This document shows positions 9,215 to 18,502 of a stretch of DNA of 64,000 bases, piece after piece. A model generated the notes under the pieces. The model was not told where the DNA came from and made no database searches. It saw only the letters and a program-made list of their open reading frames with translations. The translations under genes were made by a program, and so were the position numbers. Position 1 is the stretch's first letter. Every line of letters starts with the position of its first letter. Source of the stretch: Gallionellaceae bacterium (GTDB lineage Bacteria; Pseudomonadota; Gammaproteobacteria; Burkholderiales; Gallionellaceae); assembly GCA_027448945.1 (NCBI GenBank), contig DAIDMQ010000039.1, forward strand, positions 1-64,000, given 5' to 3'.

Positions 9215-9759
9215 ACCAACCGCCCGCCGCGCACCCGAAATCCCTTGGTCAATCCTGTGCCCGTCAACGCACCCAAGCCCAGACCGCCATGCGCATGACA
9301 GATCGCACAAGCCAGTGCATCTGCCGCATCGGGGCTGGGTGTACCCGATAACTTCAATAATCGCTGCACCATCGCCTGCACTTGTTCCTTATCCGCGTGG
9401 CCGTTACCGACCACAGCTTGCTTCACTTGCAAAGCGGTGTACTCGCCTACAGGGAGATTCGCCAGTACCGCCGCGCAAATCGCCGCACCGCGAGCCTGGC
9501 CGAGCAATAACGTCGATTGCGGGTTCACGTTGACGAACACTTTTTCGACTGCGGCATGTTGCGGCTGATATTGCGCGATCACTTCGGCAAGGGAATGCAA
9601 AATAACTTTTAATCGCTCGGGCAAATCGCCTGCCGGCGTTTTGATACAACCGCTCCCCACATAATGCAGATGCTGTCCGGCCTTGTCGATGATGCCAAAC
9701 CCCGTGCTTCTCAAACCGGGGTCTATGCCTAGGATGCGCACAGATAAAAAACCGTTCAC
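9211..9759 (-). CDS. ruvC: Holliday junction resolvase RuvC
   Basis: RuvC is the endonuclease that cuts Holliday junctions. The 182-residue frame has the first catalytic aspartate in [14 protein letters not shown], a glutamate in [20 protein letters not shown], and the C-terminal acidic pair in [16 protein letters not shown]. The longest start is a GTG at 9759 with a weak AGG upstream. A second GTG at 9741, six codons in, gives the more usual N-terminus; I cannot decide between them. Confidence 0.95.
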   Translation of the reverse strand: MNGFLSVRILGIDPGLRSTGFGIIDKAGQHLHYVGSGCIKTPAGDLPERLKVILHSLAEVIAQYQPQHAAVEKVFVNVNPQSTLLLGQARGAAICAAVLANLPVGEYTALQVKQAVVGNGHADKEQVQAMVQRLLKLSGTPSPDAADALACAICHAHGGLGLGALTGTGLTKGFRVRGGRLV

Positions 9760-9874
9760 CGAATTTTTACCTGTGCAATGTAAAATGTGGAACGGGGTGC
9801 GCGCCAGGCAATTCGCGTCACGCCCGCAGCCGGGAAGGCTTGCTTTTCACGTCTCACCGTTCCCGTTTCACGCC

Positions 9875-10600
9875 TCATTCAGCGATCACCGCCGTGGTAT
9901 AGACTTCTTGCACATCGTCCAGATCTTCGAGCGCATCAAGCAGTTTCTGCATCTTGACTGCATCGTCACCGGTGAACAGCACTTCGCTTTCCGGTTTCAT
10001 CACCACCTCGGCGAATTCCGGCTTGTAACCCGCCGCCTCCAAAGCCTGTTTGACATTGAGGAAGTCGGGAAAGCTGGTGATCACTTCGATACTGCCATCG
10101 TCGTCGCTCACGATATCTTCCGCACCCGCATCGAGCGCCACTTCCATCAGGCCGTTCTCGTCCGTGCCCGGCGCAAAAATCATCTGGCCGCAATGTTTGA
10201 ACATGAACGCAACCGAACCGTCCGTTCCCAAATTGCCACCGTGTTTGCTGAACGCATGGCGCACATCGCCCACGGTGCGCGTCTTGTTGTCGGTCATACA
10301 ATCGACCATCACCGCCGCGCCGTTGATACCGTAGCCTTCGTAGCGCAACTCCAGATAATCCACACCGTCCAACTCGCCCGCACCGCGCTTGATGGCGCGC
10401 TCGACGTTATCCTTGGGCATGTTGTTGGCGTAGGCTTTGTCCATCGCCAGACGCAGACGCGGATTACCGGTCGCATCGCTGCCGCCCATACGTGCCGCTA
10501 CGGTGATTTCCTTGATGAGTCGTGTGAATACCTTGCCGCGTTTCGCGTCTTGTTTACCTTTGCGATGCTGGATGTTCGCCCACTTGCTGTGCCCTGCCAT
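9875..10600 (-). CDS. yebC: YebC/PmpR-family translation/transcription factor
   Basis: YebC-family proteins were described as DNA-binding regulators and more recently as factors that help ribosomes through difficult stretches. The 241-residue protein begins [15 protein letters not shown], a highly conserved N-terminus, and carries the GYGPNG-like motif as [13 protein letters not shown] strong ribosome binding site (GGAGGT) lies just upstream of the chosen ATG; an upstream open extension is not credible. It is divergent from the HerA-like gene, with 61 bp between starts. It precedes ruvC, as in many proteobacteria. Confidence 0.94.
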   Translation of the reverse strand: MAGHSKWANIQHRKGKQDAKRGKVFTRLIKEITVAARMGGSDATGNPRLRLAMDKAYANNMPKDNVERAIKRGAGELDGVDYLELRYEGYGINGAAVMVDCMTDNKTRTVGDVRHAFSKHGGNLGTDGSVAFMFKHCGQMIFAPGTDENGLMEVALDAGAEDIVSDDDGSIEVITSFPDFLNVKQALEAAGYKPEFAEVVMKPESEVLFTGDDAVKMQKLLDALEDLDDVQEVYTTAVIAE

Positions 10601-10661
10601 ACCGACCTCCGAAAAAACGTGCCGCGATGGTATCATTTCTGCCTTGTTAACCCAACACGCG

Positions 10662-12179
10662 ATGCCCATGACTGCCCCTATCCTGCTTGCCAAAAACGCT
10701 GAACTAGAGATATTCCTGCTCCCGCACATGGCGAATCGTCATGGTCTGATCACGGGAGCGACCGGCACAGGCAAGACTGTCACCCTGCAAACCATGGCCG
10801 AATCGTTCAGCCGCATGGGTGTGCCGGTGTTCATGTCCGACATCAAGGGCGACTTGTCAGGCTTGGCCAAAGCCGGTGGCGGCAATGCCAAAGTCGCCGC
10901 CCGTGTCGAACTGCTCAAGTTGACCGACCACACACCCCGCGCCTATCCGGTGACCTTCTGGGATGTATTTGGCGAGATGGGCCATCCCTTGCGCGCCACT
11001 GTCTCTGACATGGGGCCGCTGATGATAGGCCGCATGCTGAATCTGAATGAGGTGCAGGCTGGCGTGCTGGCACTGGTATTCAAGATAGCTGATGACAACG
11101 GCCTGTTGTTGCTAGACCTGAAGGACCTGCGCGCCATGGTGCAGAGCGTGGGCGAGAACGCCTCCGACTTCACCACCGAATACGGCAATATCTCTACCGC
11201 CAGCATAGGCGCGATACAACGCGGTTTATTGCAAATCGAAATGCAAGGAGGCGACCAACTGTTTGGTGAACCGATGCTGAACATCGAGGACTTGATGCAG
11301 ACCGACAGCAACGGCTACGGCATGATCAACATCCTCGCCGCCGACAAGCTCATGACTTCGCCCAAGGTCTATTCGACCATGCTGTTGTGGCTATTGTCCG
11401 AGCTCTACGAAAACCTGCCCGAAGCAGGCGATCTCGACAAACCCAAGCTAGTGTTCTTCTTCGACGAAGCCCATCTGTTGTTCAATGACGCGCCCGCCGT
11501 GTTGCTGGAGAAAATAGAGCAAGTGGTGCGCCTGATACGCTCCAAGGCTGTCGGTGTGTACTTCATCACGCAGAACCCTGCCGATGTACCAGACAAAGTG
11601 TTGGGTCAGTTGGGCAACCGTGTGCAACATGCTTTGCGCGCCTTCTCGCCCCGCGACCAAAAAGCCGTCAAGGCTGCCGCAGAAACCATGCGCGACAATC
11701 CGGCACTGAACGAAGAATCTGTAATTACCGAACTGGGCGTGGGCGAAGCCTTGGTGTCCTGCCTCAATGAGAAGGGTCAACCTTCCATCGTCGAACGCGC
11801 TTTTATCGTGCCCCCCCAAGCCCAAATCGGCCCTATCAATCCGGATGAACGCAAAGCCCTACTAGCGAGCTCATTACTGGCAGGACATTACGAAAAAATC
11901 GTCGATAGAGAATCTGCTTACGAGTTACTCAAGGGACGCACGGACGACAAGCAGGCAGAAACCGCCAAACCCACTCAAGCCTCGCCAGCTGCACAGGGTG
12001 GCGGCTTAGGTGACATGTTGGGCGGTATCTTCGGCGGCAGCTCCTCCGGCACCACAACACGCGCAAGCAATCGTCAGGGCGTGGGGGAAGCGATGTTCAA
12101 GAGTGCTGCGCGCTCGATAGGCTCTGCAGTCGGACGGGAGATTATCCGTGGCGTGTTGGGTTCCATCTTTAAACGCTAA
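10662..12179 (+). CDS. HerA-like ATPase, YjgR type (DUF853)
   Basis: A 505-residue P-loop ATPase of the HerA/FtsK superfamily, similar in length and motif spacing to E. coli YjgR. Walker A is GATGTGKT at 32-39 and Walker B is [13 protein letters not shown] near 265. An ITQNP sensor-like motif follows, and a glycine-rich tail ([18 protein letters not shown]) precedes the C-terminus. Two in-frame ATGs, at 10662 and 10668, are possible starts; neither has a clear ribosome binding site. The cellular role of this family is not established. The partner nuclease NurA is not nearby. Confidence 0.88.
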   Translation: MPMTAPILLAKNAELEIFLLPHMANRHGLITGATGTGKTVTLQTMAESFSRMGVPVFMSDIKGDLSGLAKAGGGNAKVAARVELLKLTDHTPRAYPVTFWDVFGEMGHPLRATVSDMGPLMIGRMLNLNEVQAGVLALVFKIADDNGLLLLDLKDLRAMVQSVGENASDFTTEYGNISTASIGAIQRGLLQIEMQGGDQLFGEPMLNIEDLMQTDSNGYGMINILAADKLMTSPKVYSTMLLWLLSELYENLPEAGDLDKPKLVFFFDEAHLLFNDAPAVLLEKIEQVVRLIRSKAVGVYFITQNPADVPDKVLGQLGNRVQHALRAFSPRDQKAVKAAAETMRDNPALNEESVITELGVGEALVSCLNEKGQPSIVERAFIVPPQAQIGPINPDERKALLASSLLAGHYEKIVDRESAYELLKGRTDDKQAETAKPTQASPAAQGGGLGDMLGGIFGGSSSGTTTRASNRQGVGEAMFKSAARSIGSAVGREIIRGVLGSIFKR

Positions 12180-12220
12180 TCACGCCCCACGCCAAATAAA
12201 AATAACGACAGAGACAAACT

Positions 12221-13087
12221 ATGCGTACAGATAATCAAAGAGAAAGCGATAACGTTGAAGATCGTCGCGGTGACGGAGGCGGTGGTGGCTATTCCATAGG
12301 CGGCGGTCGCGGCCTGGGCCTGGGCACCATCGTGGTCGCTTTTGTCGCTTCATGGGCACTGGGTCTGAATCCGATGACGGTGCTGAGTCTGCTCGGTGGC
12401 GGCGGCGTACCGCAGACACAATCCGCACCTGCGCATAAGCCTGCAGCCAATGACGCCGATGCGCGTTTCGTCTCCATTGTTCTGGCCGACACTGAAGATG
12501 TGTGGCTAGACATCTTTCAAAAAGCCGGCGCACAGTATCGCAACCCCAAGCTGGTGTTGTTCACGGGGCAGACTCAGACTGCCTGCGGCGCAGGACAAGC
12601 GGCGATGGGGCCGTTCTACTGCCCTGCCGATCAGAAGGTCTACATCGATCTGGATTTTTACCGCTTGCTGCGTGAGCGTTTCAAGGCTCCCGGCGATTTC
12701 GCACAAGCCTACGTGATCGCGCATGAGGTCGGTCATCACGTGCAGAACCTGCTTGGCACCAGTGCCAAGGTAGATGCGATGCGCGGCCGTGTCAGTGCCG
12801 CACAATACAACCAGCTCTCGGTCAAACTCGAACTGCAAGCCGATTGCTATGCGGGCGTATGGGCTAACCATGCCAACAAGATGCGCAACATCATAGAGGC
12901 CGGTGACATTGATGAAGCGCTGACTGCCGCCGCCGCAGTGGGCGATGACAGCATACAGATGGCGGCGCAAGGCACCATCGTGCCGGAAAGCTTCACCCAC
13001 GGCAGTGCGGCACAGCGCAGCAAATGGTTCACCACCGGCATAAATACCGGCGACATCAATCAGTGCAACACCTTCTCGGCTTTATAA
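12221..13087 (+). CDS. YpfJ-type neutral zinc metallopeptidase
   Basis: A 288-residue putative zinc peptidase. A Gly-rich N-terminus is followed by one membrane segment at about 33-52 (GTIVVAFVASWALGLNPM). The catalytic domain holds the zinc motif HEVGHH at 168-173 and a later LELQADCYAGVWANH motif typical of the family. It is probably anchored in the inner membrane with the peptidase in the periplasm. Family members are widespread but substrates are unknown. It follows the HerA-like gene by 41 bp on the same strand. Confidence 0.88.
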   Translation: MRTDNQRESDNVEDRRGDGGGGGYSIGGGRGLGLGTIVVAFVASWALGLNPMTVLSLLGGGGVPQTQSAPAHKPAANDADARFVSIVLADTEDVWLDIFQKAGAQYRNPKLVLFTGQTQTACGAGQAAMGPFYCPADQKVYIDLDFYRLLRERFKAPGDFAQAYVIAHEVGHHVQNLLGTSAKVDAMRGRVSAAQYNQLSVKLELQADCYAGVWANHANKMRNIIEAGDIDEALTAAAAVGDDSIQMAAQGTIVPESFTHGSAAQRSKWFTTGINTGDINQCNTFSAL

Positions 13088-13114
13088 GCGAGGACCACAC
13101 ACAGGGATAGGGAC

Positions 13115-13732
13115 ATGAAAACCATCTTGATAGCGAATCCCAAAGGCGGCAGTGGCAAGTCCACGCTATCGGTGAACATCGCCGGCTTCCTCGCCAAGCG
13201 CGGCGAACGTGTCGCCATGTTGGACCTGGACAGACAGCAATCTTCTGCTTTGTGGCTGGGACTGCGTGATTTCGAACTGCCGCACATCGACAAACTCGGC
13301 GGCAAAAAATCGGGCCCGGAGGAGTACGACTGGCTAGTCATCGATTCACCCGCCGGACTACACGGAAAAAATCTCGCCCACGCACTCAAGCTCGCCCACA
13401 AAATCATCGTCCCCATCGCCCCTTCGTTGTTTGATCTGGATGCAAGCCGCGAATTCTTGCAACTGCTCGCCGCAGAAAAGACTGTGCGCAAACAACACTG
13501 CCATATCGGCATCATAGGCATGCGCATGAGCCCCAGAACCAAGGCAGCACAAGCGCTTGAGCATTTCCTGACCACTTTCGACCTCCCCATACTTGCTTAT
13601 CTGCGCGAGACCCAGGTCTACGTCAATGCCGCCTTCGAGGGCAAGTCGCTATTTGATCTCCCGCCCTCTTTAGCCGATAGGGAGTTGGAGCAATGGGGAT
13701 TCTTGCAAAGCTGGTTGGATCAAAACGACTAG
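13115..13732 (+). CDS. Orphan ParA/MinD-like ATPase
   Basis: A 205-residue ATPase of the ParA family. The deviant Walker A motif KGGSGKST is at 10-17, the Walker A' motif is LDLDRQQSS near 39-47, and the Walker B-like VIDSPAG is near 78. Length fits the short, single-domain ParA class. There is no ParB-like gene or centromere-like repeat beside it, so a role in plasmid or chromosome partition is not supported by context. Short ParA proteins also position other cell cargo. It starts 27 bp after the peptidase gene. Confidence 0.85.
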   Translation: MKTILIANPKGGSGKSTLSVNIAGFLAKRGERVAMLDLDRQQSSALWLGLRDFELPHIDKLGGKKSGPEEYDWLVIDSPAGLHGKNLAHALKLAHKIIVPIAPSLFDLDASREFLQLLAAEKTVRKQHCHIGIIGMRMSPRTKAAQALEHFLTTFDLPILAYLRETQVYVNAAFEGKSLFDLPPSLADRELEQWGFLQSWLDQND

Positions 13733-13792
13733 TCATATCTACGCAAACTCCACCCTTCACTCTTTGCCCATCGCACTCGTTGCACTCATTTA

Positions 13793-13816
13793 ATATTTCC
13801 GTAATAATAGAAATAT
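13793..13816. promoter_or_regulatory. Inverted repeat, candidate ArsR operator
   Basis: A perfect 7-bp inverted repeat, ATATTTC then 10 bases then GAAATAT, lies 23 bases before the arsR start within the AT-rich promoter region. ArsR/SmtB repressors bind such AT-rich dyads, so autoregulation of the ars operon is inferred. Confidence 0.6.
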
Positions 13817-13839
13817 AGAATCATCAGCCGAGGTTGATC

Positions 13840-14157
13840 ATGAAGATAAATGTAGCCGTAGCGGCGCTCGCAGCGCTCGCACAGGAATCCCGTTTGGCGA
13901 TATTCCGCATCTTGGTACAAGCTGGAAAAGAAGGTCTGGCAGCAGGCGTGTTGGGCGACCAATTGGGTGTGCCGCCGGCGACGATGTCTTTCCATTTAAA
14001 GACACTATCCCATGCCAAACTGGTCAAGTCGCGTACCGAAGGCCGGTATGTCATCTATAGCGCGAACTATACCGAGATGGACAAGCTGATTGCCTATTTG
14101 ACCGAGCACTGCTGCGCGGGTGATACCACGCAATGCGCACCATTGAAGAATTGTTAA
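13840..14157 (+). CDS. arsR: ArsR-family arsenite-responsive repressor
   Basis: A winged-helix repressor of 105 residues that should repress the ars operon and release DNA on binding As(III). The DNA-binding helices are in VLGDQLGVPPATMSFHLKTLSHAKLVKSR. The classical ELCVCDL site is absent. Instead cysteines lie in the C-terminal tail at 91, 92, 99 and 105, close in arrangement to the C-terminal trio of Acidithiobacillus ferrooxidans ArsR. The ATG at 13840 is preferred over a TTG six bases upstream because GAGG is spaced correctly for the ATG. Confidence 0.92.
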   Translation: MKINVAVAALAALAQESRLAIFRILVQAGKEGLAAGVLGDQLGVPPATMSFHLKTLSHAKLVKSRTEGRYVIYSANYTEMDKLIAYLTEHCCAGDTTQCAPLKNC

Positions 14158-14168
14158 AAGGAGTGATG

Positions 14169-14666
14169 ATGAGTGAAAAACAATACAACGTATTAATCCT
14201 GTGCACCGGCAACTCGGCGCGCAGCATACTGGGTGAAGTGCTATTCAACACCATGGGCAAAGGCAAGATCAAAGCCTATAGCGCGGGCAGCAAGCCAGCC
14301 GGACGCGTTAATCCGGGTGCTATCGAATGGCTGGAGCACAACGGCTATAAAACCGAGGGTTATCGCAGCAAGAGTTGGGATGAGTTCGCCGCTTCTGATG
14401 CACCTGAATTCGATTTCATCTTCACCGTATGCGACAACGCAGCAGGCGAGACTTGTCCGCTCTGGTTGGGCAAACCTGCCACCGCACATTGGGGTATCCC
14501 TGATCCCGCGCACATTGAAGGTGAGGCCGAGCGCCGTGCCGCATTCAACAAGGCAGCGGATCAACTCGCCCGCCGCATCCAGTTGTTTCTGAGCTTACCG
14601 ATAGAAAAACTCGACAAGCTCACCCTAAAAGACAAGCTCGCCGAGATTGGTCGGACAAAGGACTGA
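14169..14666 (+). CDS. arsC: Arsenate reductase ArsC, low-molecular-weight phosphatase type
   Basis: ArsC reduces arsenate to arsenite for export. The 165-residue protein has the phosphatase loop C12-TGNSA-R18-S. A cysteine pair, C88 and C96 (VCDNAAGETCP), resembles the disulfide relay of thioredoxin-coupled enzymes, and WGIPDP is the general-acid loop. The start at 14169 is chosen over the neighbouring ATG at 14166 because AAAAGGAG ends 5 bases before it. It lies 11 bp after arsR and is followed immediately by acr3. Confidence 0.93.
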   Translation: MSEKQYNVLILCTGNSARSILGEVLFNTMGKGKIKAYSAGSKPAGRVNPGAIEWLEHNGYKTEGYRSKSWDEFAASDAPEFDFIFTVCDNAAGETCPLWLGKPATAHWGIPDPAHIEGEAERRAAFNKAADQLARRIQLFLSLPIEKLDKLTLKDKLAEIGRTKD

Positions 14667-14669
14667 GTG

Positions 14670-15695
14670 ATGAGCATCTTCGAGCGCTATCTGACACTAT
14701 GGGTGTTCATGTGCATCATCGTCGGCGTGCTGGCCGGACAATTCCTGCCTGAACCGTTTCATGCACTGGGTGAAATGGAGATTGCCAAGGTCAACCTCCC
14801 CGTTGGACTTTTAATCTGGGTGATGATCATCCCGATGCTGTTGCGCATCGACTTCAACACCCTGCATGAAGTGCGCCAACATTGGCGCGGCATAGGTGTC
14901 ACGCTCTTCATTAACTGGGCGGTCAAGCCTTTCTCGATGGCCTTGCTGGGGTGGCTGTTTATCCGCCATCTGTTCGCGCCCTATCTGCCTGCCGAACAAC
15001 TGGATAGCTACATCGCAGGCTTGGTACTGTTGGCGGCAGCTCCCTGCACCGCGATGGTGTTCGTCTGGAGCCGGCTGGTCAGCGGCGAACCTCTGTTCAC
15101 GCTCAGCCAAGTTGCGCTCAACGACACCATCATGGTTTTTGCCTTCGCCCCGCTGGTGGCACTGCTATTGGGCTTGTCATCCATCGTCGTACCTTGGGAA
15201 ACGCTCCTGGTATCCGTAGTGCTATACATCGTCGTGCCCGTATTGATCGCACAACTTTGGCGTAAGTATTTGCTGGCGCGAGGCGAGGCATCACTGGCTC
15301 GCACCCTGGAACAGCTCGGCCCTATCTCCATCTCAGCCTTGCTGCTGACACTTGTGTTGTTATTCGCATTCCAAGGCAAAGCCATCATCGATCAACCCCT
15401 GGTGATCCTGATGTTAGCAGTGCCCATCACAATACAGGTGTACTTCACCTCAGGACTCGCCTACTGGCTCAACCGCCGCGTCGGTGAAGCACATTGCGTA
15501 GCTGGCTCATCCGCCTTGATAGGTGCATCAAACTTCTTCGAACTCGCCGTAGCTGCCGCCATCAGCCTGTTCGGTTTCGAATCGGGTGCTGCATTGGCAA
15601 CCGTAGTCGGCGTGCTGATAGAAGTGCCTGTGATGTTGTCCGTTGTGTATCTGGTAAAGCGCAGTCAGGGATGGTACGAAAGCACTCAGGGATAA
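14670..15695 (+). CDS. acr3: ACR3-family arsenite exporter
   Basis: A 341-residue membrane protein with about ten hydrophobic helices, of the ACR3 (bile-acid/arsenite) permease family. It exports arsenite using proton motive force. The start region SIFERYLTLWVFMCIIVGVLAG and the internal LAAAPCTAMVFVWS motif, containing the conserved functional cysteine, are typical. It begins 3 bp after arsC, completing a compact arsR-arsC-acr3 operon. No arsenite methylase, arsA or arsD is present. Confidence 0.94.
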   Translation: MSIFERYLTLWVFMCIIVGVLAGQFLPEPFHALGEMEIAKVNLPVGLLIWVMIIPMLLRIDFNTLHEVRQHWRGIGVTLFINWAVKPFSMALLGWLFIRHLFAPYLPAEQLDSYIAGLVLLAAAPCTAMVFVWSRLVSGEPLFTLSQVALNDTIMVFAFAPLVALLLGLSSIVVPWETLLVSVVLYIVVPVLIAQLWRKYLLARGEASLARTLEQLGPISISALLLTLVLLFAFQGKAIIDQPLVILMLAVPITIQVYFTSGLAYWLNRRVGEAHCVAGSSALIGASNFFELAVAAAISLFGFESGAALATVVGVLIEVPVMLSVVYLVKRSQGWYESTQG

Positions 15696-15967
15696 GTTTC
15701 TGTGATGACAGCTTTGTAACTCAGAAAACTGTACTTAAGGCCTTCTAGGTAGGCTGCCCTTCGGCCTTGGTTGCCTGTCATGAAAGGCTGCTTTGTGTGT
15801 GTTGACTCAAATCAGTGACAGACAGCATCTGCGCCCTGTGGCGACATTGCCTCCATCTATCGAGCTTCCTGTTAACAGCCAGAGGCGAATGCGCCCTTAG
15901 TGCACATTCATGTTACAAGAGGATTCTCAGAAATCTGGCAACAGAATAATTGCCATGTAATTCAATT
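15696..15967. other. Convergent intergenic region, no gene seen
   Basis: 272 bp between the convergent ends of acr3 and modC. No open frame with credible codon use, no tRNA and no clear terminator were seen. Short motifs such as TGACAG recur but do not form a clear repeat. The sequence could be a decayed remnant left where the ars operon joins the nitrate/molybdenum block. Confidence 0.4.
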
Positions 15968-17035
15968 TTAGACTATCAATGCTGCTGACTTAAATTGCGC
16001 ATAAACATCCATCCCAACAAATAACCCAAGCCGATCAAGTGATCGTGTCGTTATATAAGATAGCAATATCTGCGATTCGCTCAATGTCATTCGAAGCATC
16101 ACCTTGCCCCTTCCGAACTCAGCAACTTCAATTATTCGAGCACTTAATACATTATTGATACTCGAAGTCACTGGAAGCTCTGTCGTGACGCTAACATCGC
16201 GCGCCAGAATCCTAACCCGCACATGACTTTCAAGTGAGTTAGCTATTTCACCAACCCAAAAATGACCACCCGCAAAATCCAAAAGTGAAAGATGATATTT
16301 CTCATCGTGAGCAACCAACTTAGCATCAATCACAACACCTGCATCTTCTAAACGGGCTGTTGGCAAATCGAGTCGTGATAAGGTTTCATGCATCGGGCCG
16401 CTTGCGAGTACGTGACCGTCCTCAAGCAACACCATATGATCAGCAAACCGGGCTACCTCATCCAAGGAGTGACTTACATACAGCACAGGTATCATGAGTT
16501 GATTATGCAATGTCGCAAGATATGGCAGAATTTCCTGACGACTTGCATAATCAAGCGCAGCGAGCGGTTCATCCATCAGCAAAATGCGCGGGCTGGCGAG
16601 CAAGGCGCGCGCGATGGCGACACGCTGACGCTCGCCGCCAGAAAGTTTTTCCACCTCGTCACGGTCAATTATTTTTTCCAAACCCAACCATGCTACGGCT
16701 TGCGCCAGCGACACTTTCCGTTCGTGTAGCGGCGTGCGATGCCATCCGTATTCAAGATTTTTTCGAACCGATAAATGTGGAAATAAATTCGCCTGTTGCG
16801 ACACATATCCCAAGCGGCGTTGATGCGTGGGCACAAAATGTGTCGCGTCTTGCCACACTTCGCCGTTCACTTGCAAACTACCTACCGCGTGCTCTAATCC
16901 CGCGATGCAACGCAGCAAAGTGGTCTTACCCGAAGCGGACGCGCCGAATATTGCCGTCACACCACGCTCAGGCAAACACTCGTCGAATGCCAATGAAAAA
17001 TCGCCACGAGAAAATTGCAAGCGCGCTTGTATCAT
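15968..17035 (-). CDS. modC: Molybdate ABC transporter ATPase ModC
   Basis: ModC powers molybdate import with ModA and ModB. The 355-residue protein has Walker A GASASGKT at 31-38, signature LSGGERQRVA near 130, Walker B ILLMDEPLAALD near 151, and a C-terminal molybdate-binding Mop-type domain from about 290. It overlaps modB by 4 bp and is the last gene of the collinear nitrate/Moco block. The part encoding the C-terminal third (about 15968-16440) is visibly poorer in G+C than the ATPase part. Confidence 0.94.
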   Translation of the reverse strand: MIQARLQFSRGDFSLAFDECLPERGVTAIFGASASGKTTLLRCIAGLEHAVGSLQVNGEVWQDATHFVPTHQRRLGYVSQQANLFPHLSVRKNLEYGWHRTPLHERKVSLAQAVAWLGLEKIIDRDEVEKLSGGERQRVAIARALLASPRILLMDEPLAALDYASRQEILPYLATLHNQLMIPVLYVSHSLDEVARFADHMVLLEDGHVLASGPMHETLSRLDLPTARLEDAGVVIDAKLVAHDEKYHLSLLDFAGGHFWVGEIANSLESHVRVRILARDVSVTTELPVTSSINNVLSARIIEVAEFGRGKVMLRMTLSESQILLSYITTRSLDRLGLFVGMDVYAQFKSAALIV

Positions 17036-17715
17036 TTTCTGCGCCCCGTCGAATTGAAGTGATACAACAACAGTAACGCGACAAATGCGAACACCAACAT
17101 GAGTAACGACAAGCCATGCGCGGAGGCATACTCCATCGCTTCAACATGGTCGTAAATCTGCACCGCGACGACGCGCGTTTGATTTGGGATGTTGCCGCCT
17201 ATCATCAGCACCACGCCGAATTCGCCGACGGTATGTGCGAAGCCCAGCACCGCTGCGGTCATTACACCCGGCTTGGCAAGCGGCAACACCACGCTAAAAA
17301 AAGTGTCCCCTGCCGAGGCGCGCAAACTCGCGGCGGTTTCCAAAAATGATTCAGGAATCGCGGCAAAAACATTGTGCAAAGGTTGCACCACGAAGGGCAG
17401 TGAATAGATGACCGAGGCGACCACCAAACCTGCGAAAGTGAACGGCAATAAATCCAAATGCAATGCTTGCATCGCCTGTCCCAACCAGCCCTGCGGCCCC
17501 ATTGCCAGCAACAAATAAAAACCAATCACGGTAGGCGGCAACACGATGGGCAACGCCACCAACGCGCTCACCGCACTCCTGAAAATACACGTCGTGCGCG
17601 CCAACCACCATGCCAGCGGCGTGCCGATTAACAACAAAATCAGCGTCACTGTCGTGGCGAGTTTGAGCGTCAGCCAGAGGGTAGCAATATCAGCTGGAGA
17701 AAGTGCGAAATCCAT
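17032..17715 (-). CDS. modB: Molybdate ABC transporter permease ModB
   Basis: ModB is the membrane channel of the molybdate importer. The 227-residue protein has about five or six hydrophobic helices. The permease coupling motif appears as EAASLRASAGDTFFSVVLPLAKPG-like sequence near residues 128-150 (written ETAASLRASAGDTF here). It begins 13 bp after modA and overlaps modC by 4 bp. Confidence 0.95.
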   Translation of the reverse strand: MDFALSPADIATLWLTLKLATTVTLILLLIGTPLAWWLARTTCIFRSAVSALVALPIVLPPTVIGFYLLLAMGPQGWLGQAMQALHLDLLPFTFAGLVVASVIYSLPFVVQPLHNVFAAIPESFLETAASLRASAGDTFFSVVLPLAKPGVMTAAVLGFAHTVGEFGVVLMIGGNIPNQTRVVAVQIYDHVEAMEYASAHGLSLLMLVFAFVALLLLYHFNSTGRRK

Positions 17716-17728
17716 TTAGGGCCACCCT

Positions 17729-18502
17729 TTACTTTATGTCGCCAAATTTCTCGCCTGGCAGCGTAAAACCGTAGCGTTTCATCAGCGCGCGCACTTCTGT
17801 GCTCTCCATGAATTGTGCGAACTCATGTGCCGATTTATTTTGCGCGGCGCGTTTGGTAATCATAAAACCTTGCTGCAAGGGCTGATGTAAATCATCGGGT
17901 ATCAACACATAAGTACCGCGCTTGTTCAACTCAGGACTAAGTGCCAGCGACAGCGCGATGATGCCGATTTTCGCATTACCGCTCTGCACAAATTGCGCGG
18001 TCTGCGCGACATTTTCGCCATACACCAATTTGCTTTCCACCGTATCCCACACGCCCACCGCCTTGAGTGCTTCTGCCGCGCGCTGACCATACGGCGCGTG
18101 TTGCGGATTGGCGATGGCGATGTGTTGGTAACGCGCATCGGCGAGATCGCTCAACTGTTGCACAGCTTGGTTCGCACTCCACAACACGATGCGCCCCAAG
18201 GCATAAGGCTGCACCAGACTCGCGGCATAACCCTCGTCATAGAGCGCGCGCGGATAAGCGATGTCGGCAGAAAAATATAGATCGTAAGGCGCACCCTGGC
18301 GTATCTGCGTATTGAATTTTCCTGACGAGCCGTAGATGGTTGCGACTTGCACAGCGGGATGAGATTTTTTGAACAACGTCACCACTTCTTCCAGCGCAAA
18401 TTTCAGATCCGCCGCTGCGGCGATTGAAATCTGTTCAGCTTCGGCTGATGGGCTTACGAATGAAAAATAGCCCATTAAAATTATAAAAATGAACTTCCTC
18501 AT
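17729..18502 (-). CDS. modA: Molybdate-binding periplasmic protein ModA
   Basis: ModA captures molybdate in the periplasm. The 257-residue precursor has a signal peptide ending near A22 (SPSAEA). The conserved start of the mature protein follows (ISIAAAADLKFALEEV), where main-chain and serine groups bind the oxyanion. GSSGKFNTQIRQGAPYDLYFSAD is the second family block. It abuts the mog stop with no gap, so it is likely translationally coupled to cofactor synthesis. Confidence 0.95.
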   Translation of the reverse strand: MRKFIFIILMGYFSFVSPSAEAEQISIAAAADLKFALEEVVTLFKKSHPAVQVATIYGSSGKFNTQIRQGAPYDLYFSADIAYPRALYDEGYAASLVQPYALGRIVLWSANQAVQQLSDLADARYQHIAIANPQHAPYGQRAAEALKAVGVWDTVESKLVYGENVAQTAQFVQSGNAKIGIIALSLALSPELNKRGTYVLIPDDLHQPLQQGFMITKRAAQNKSAHEFAQFMESTEVRALMKRYGFTLPGEKFGDIK

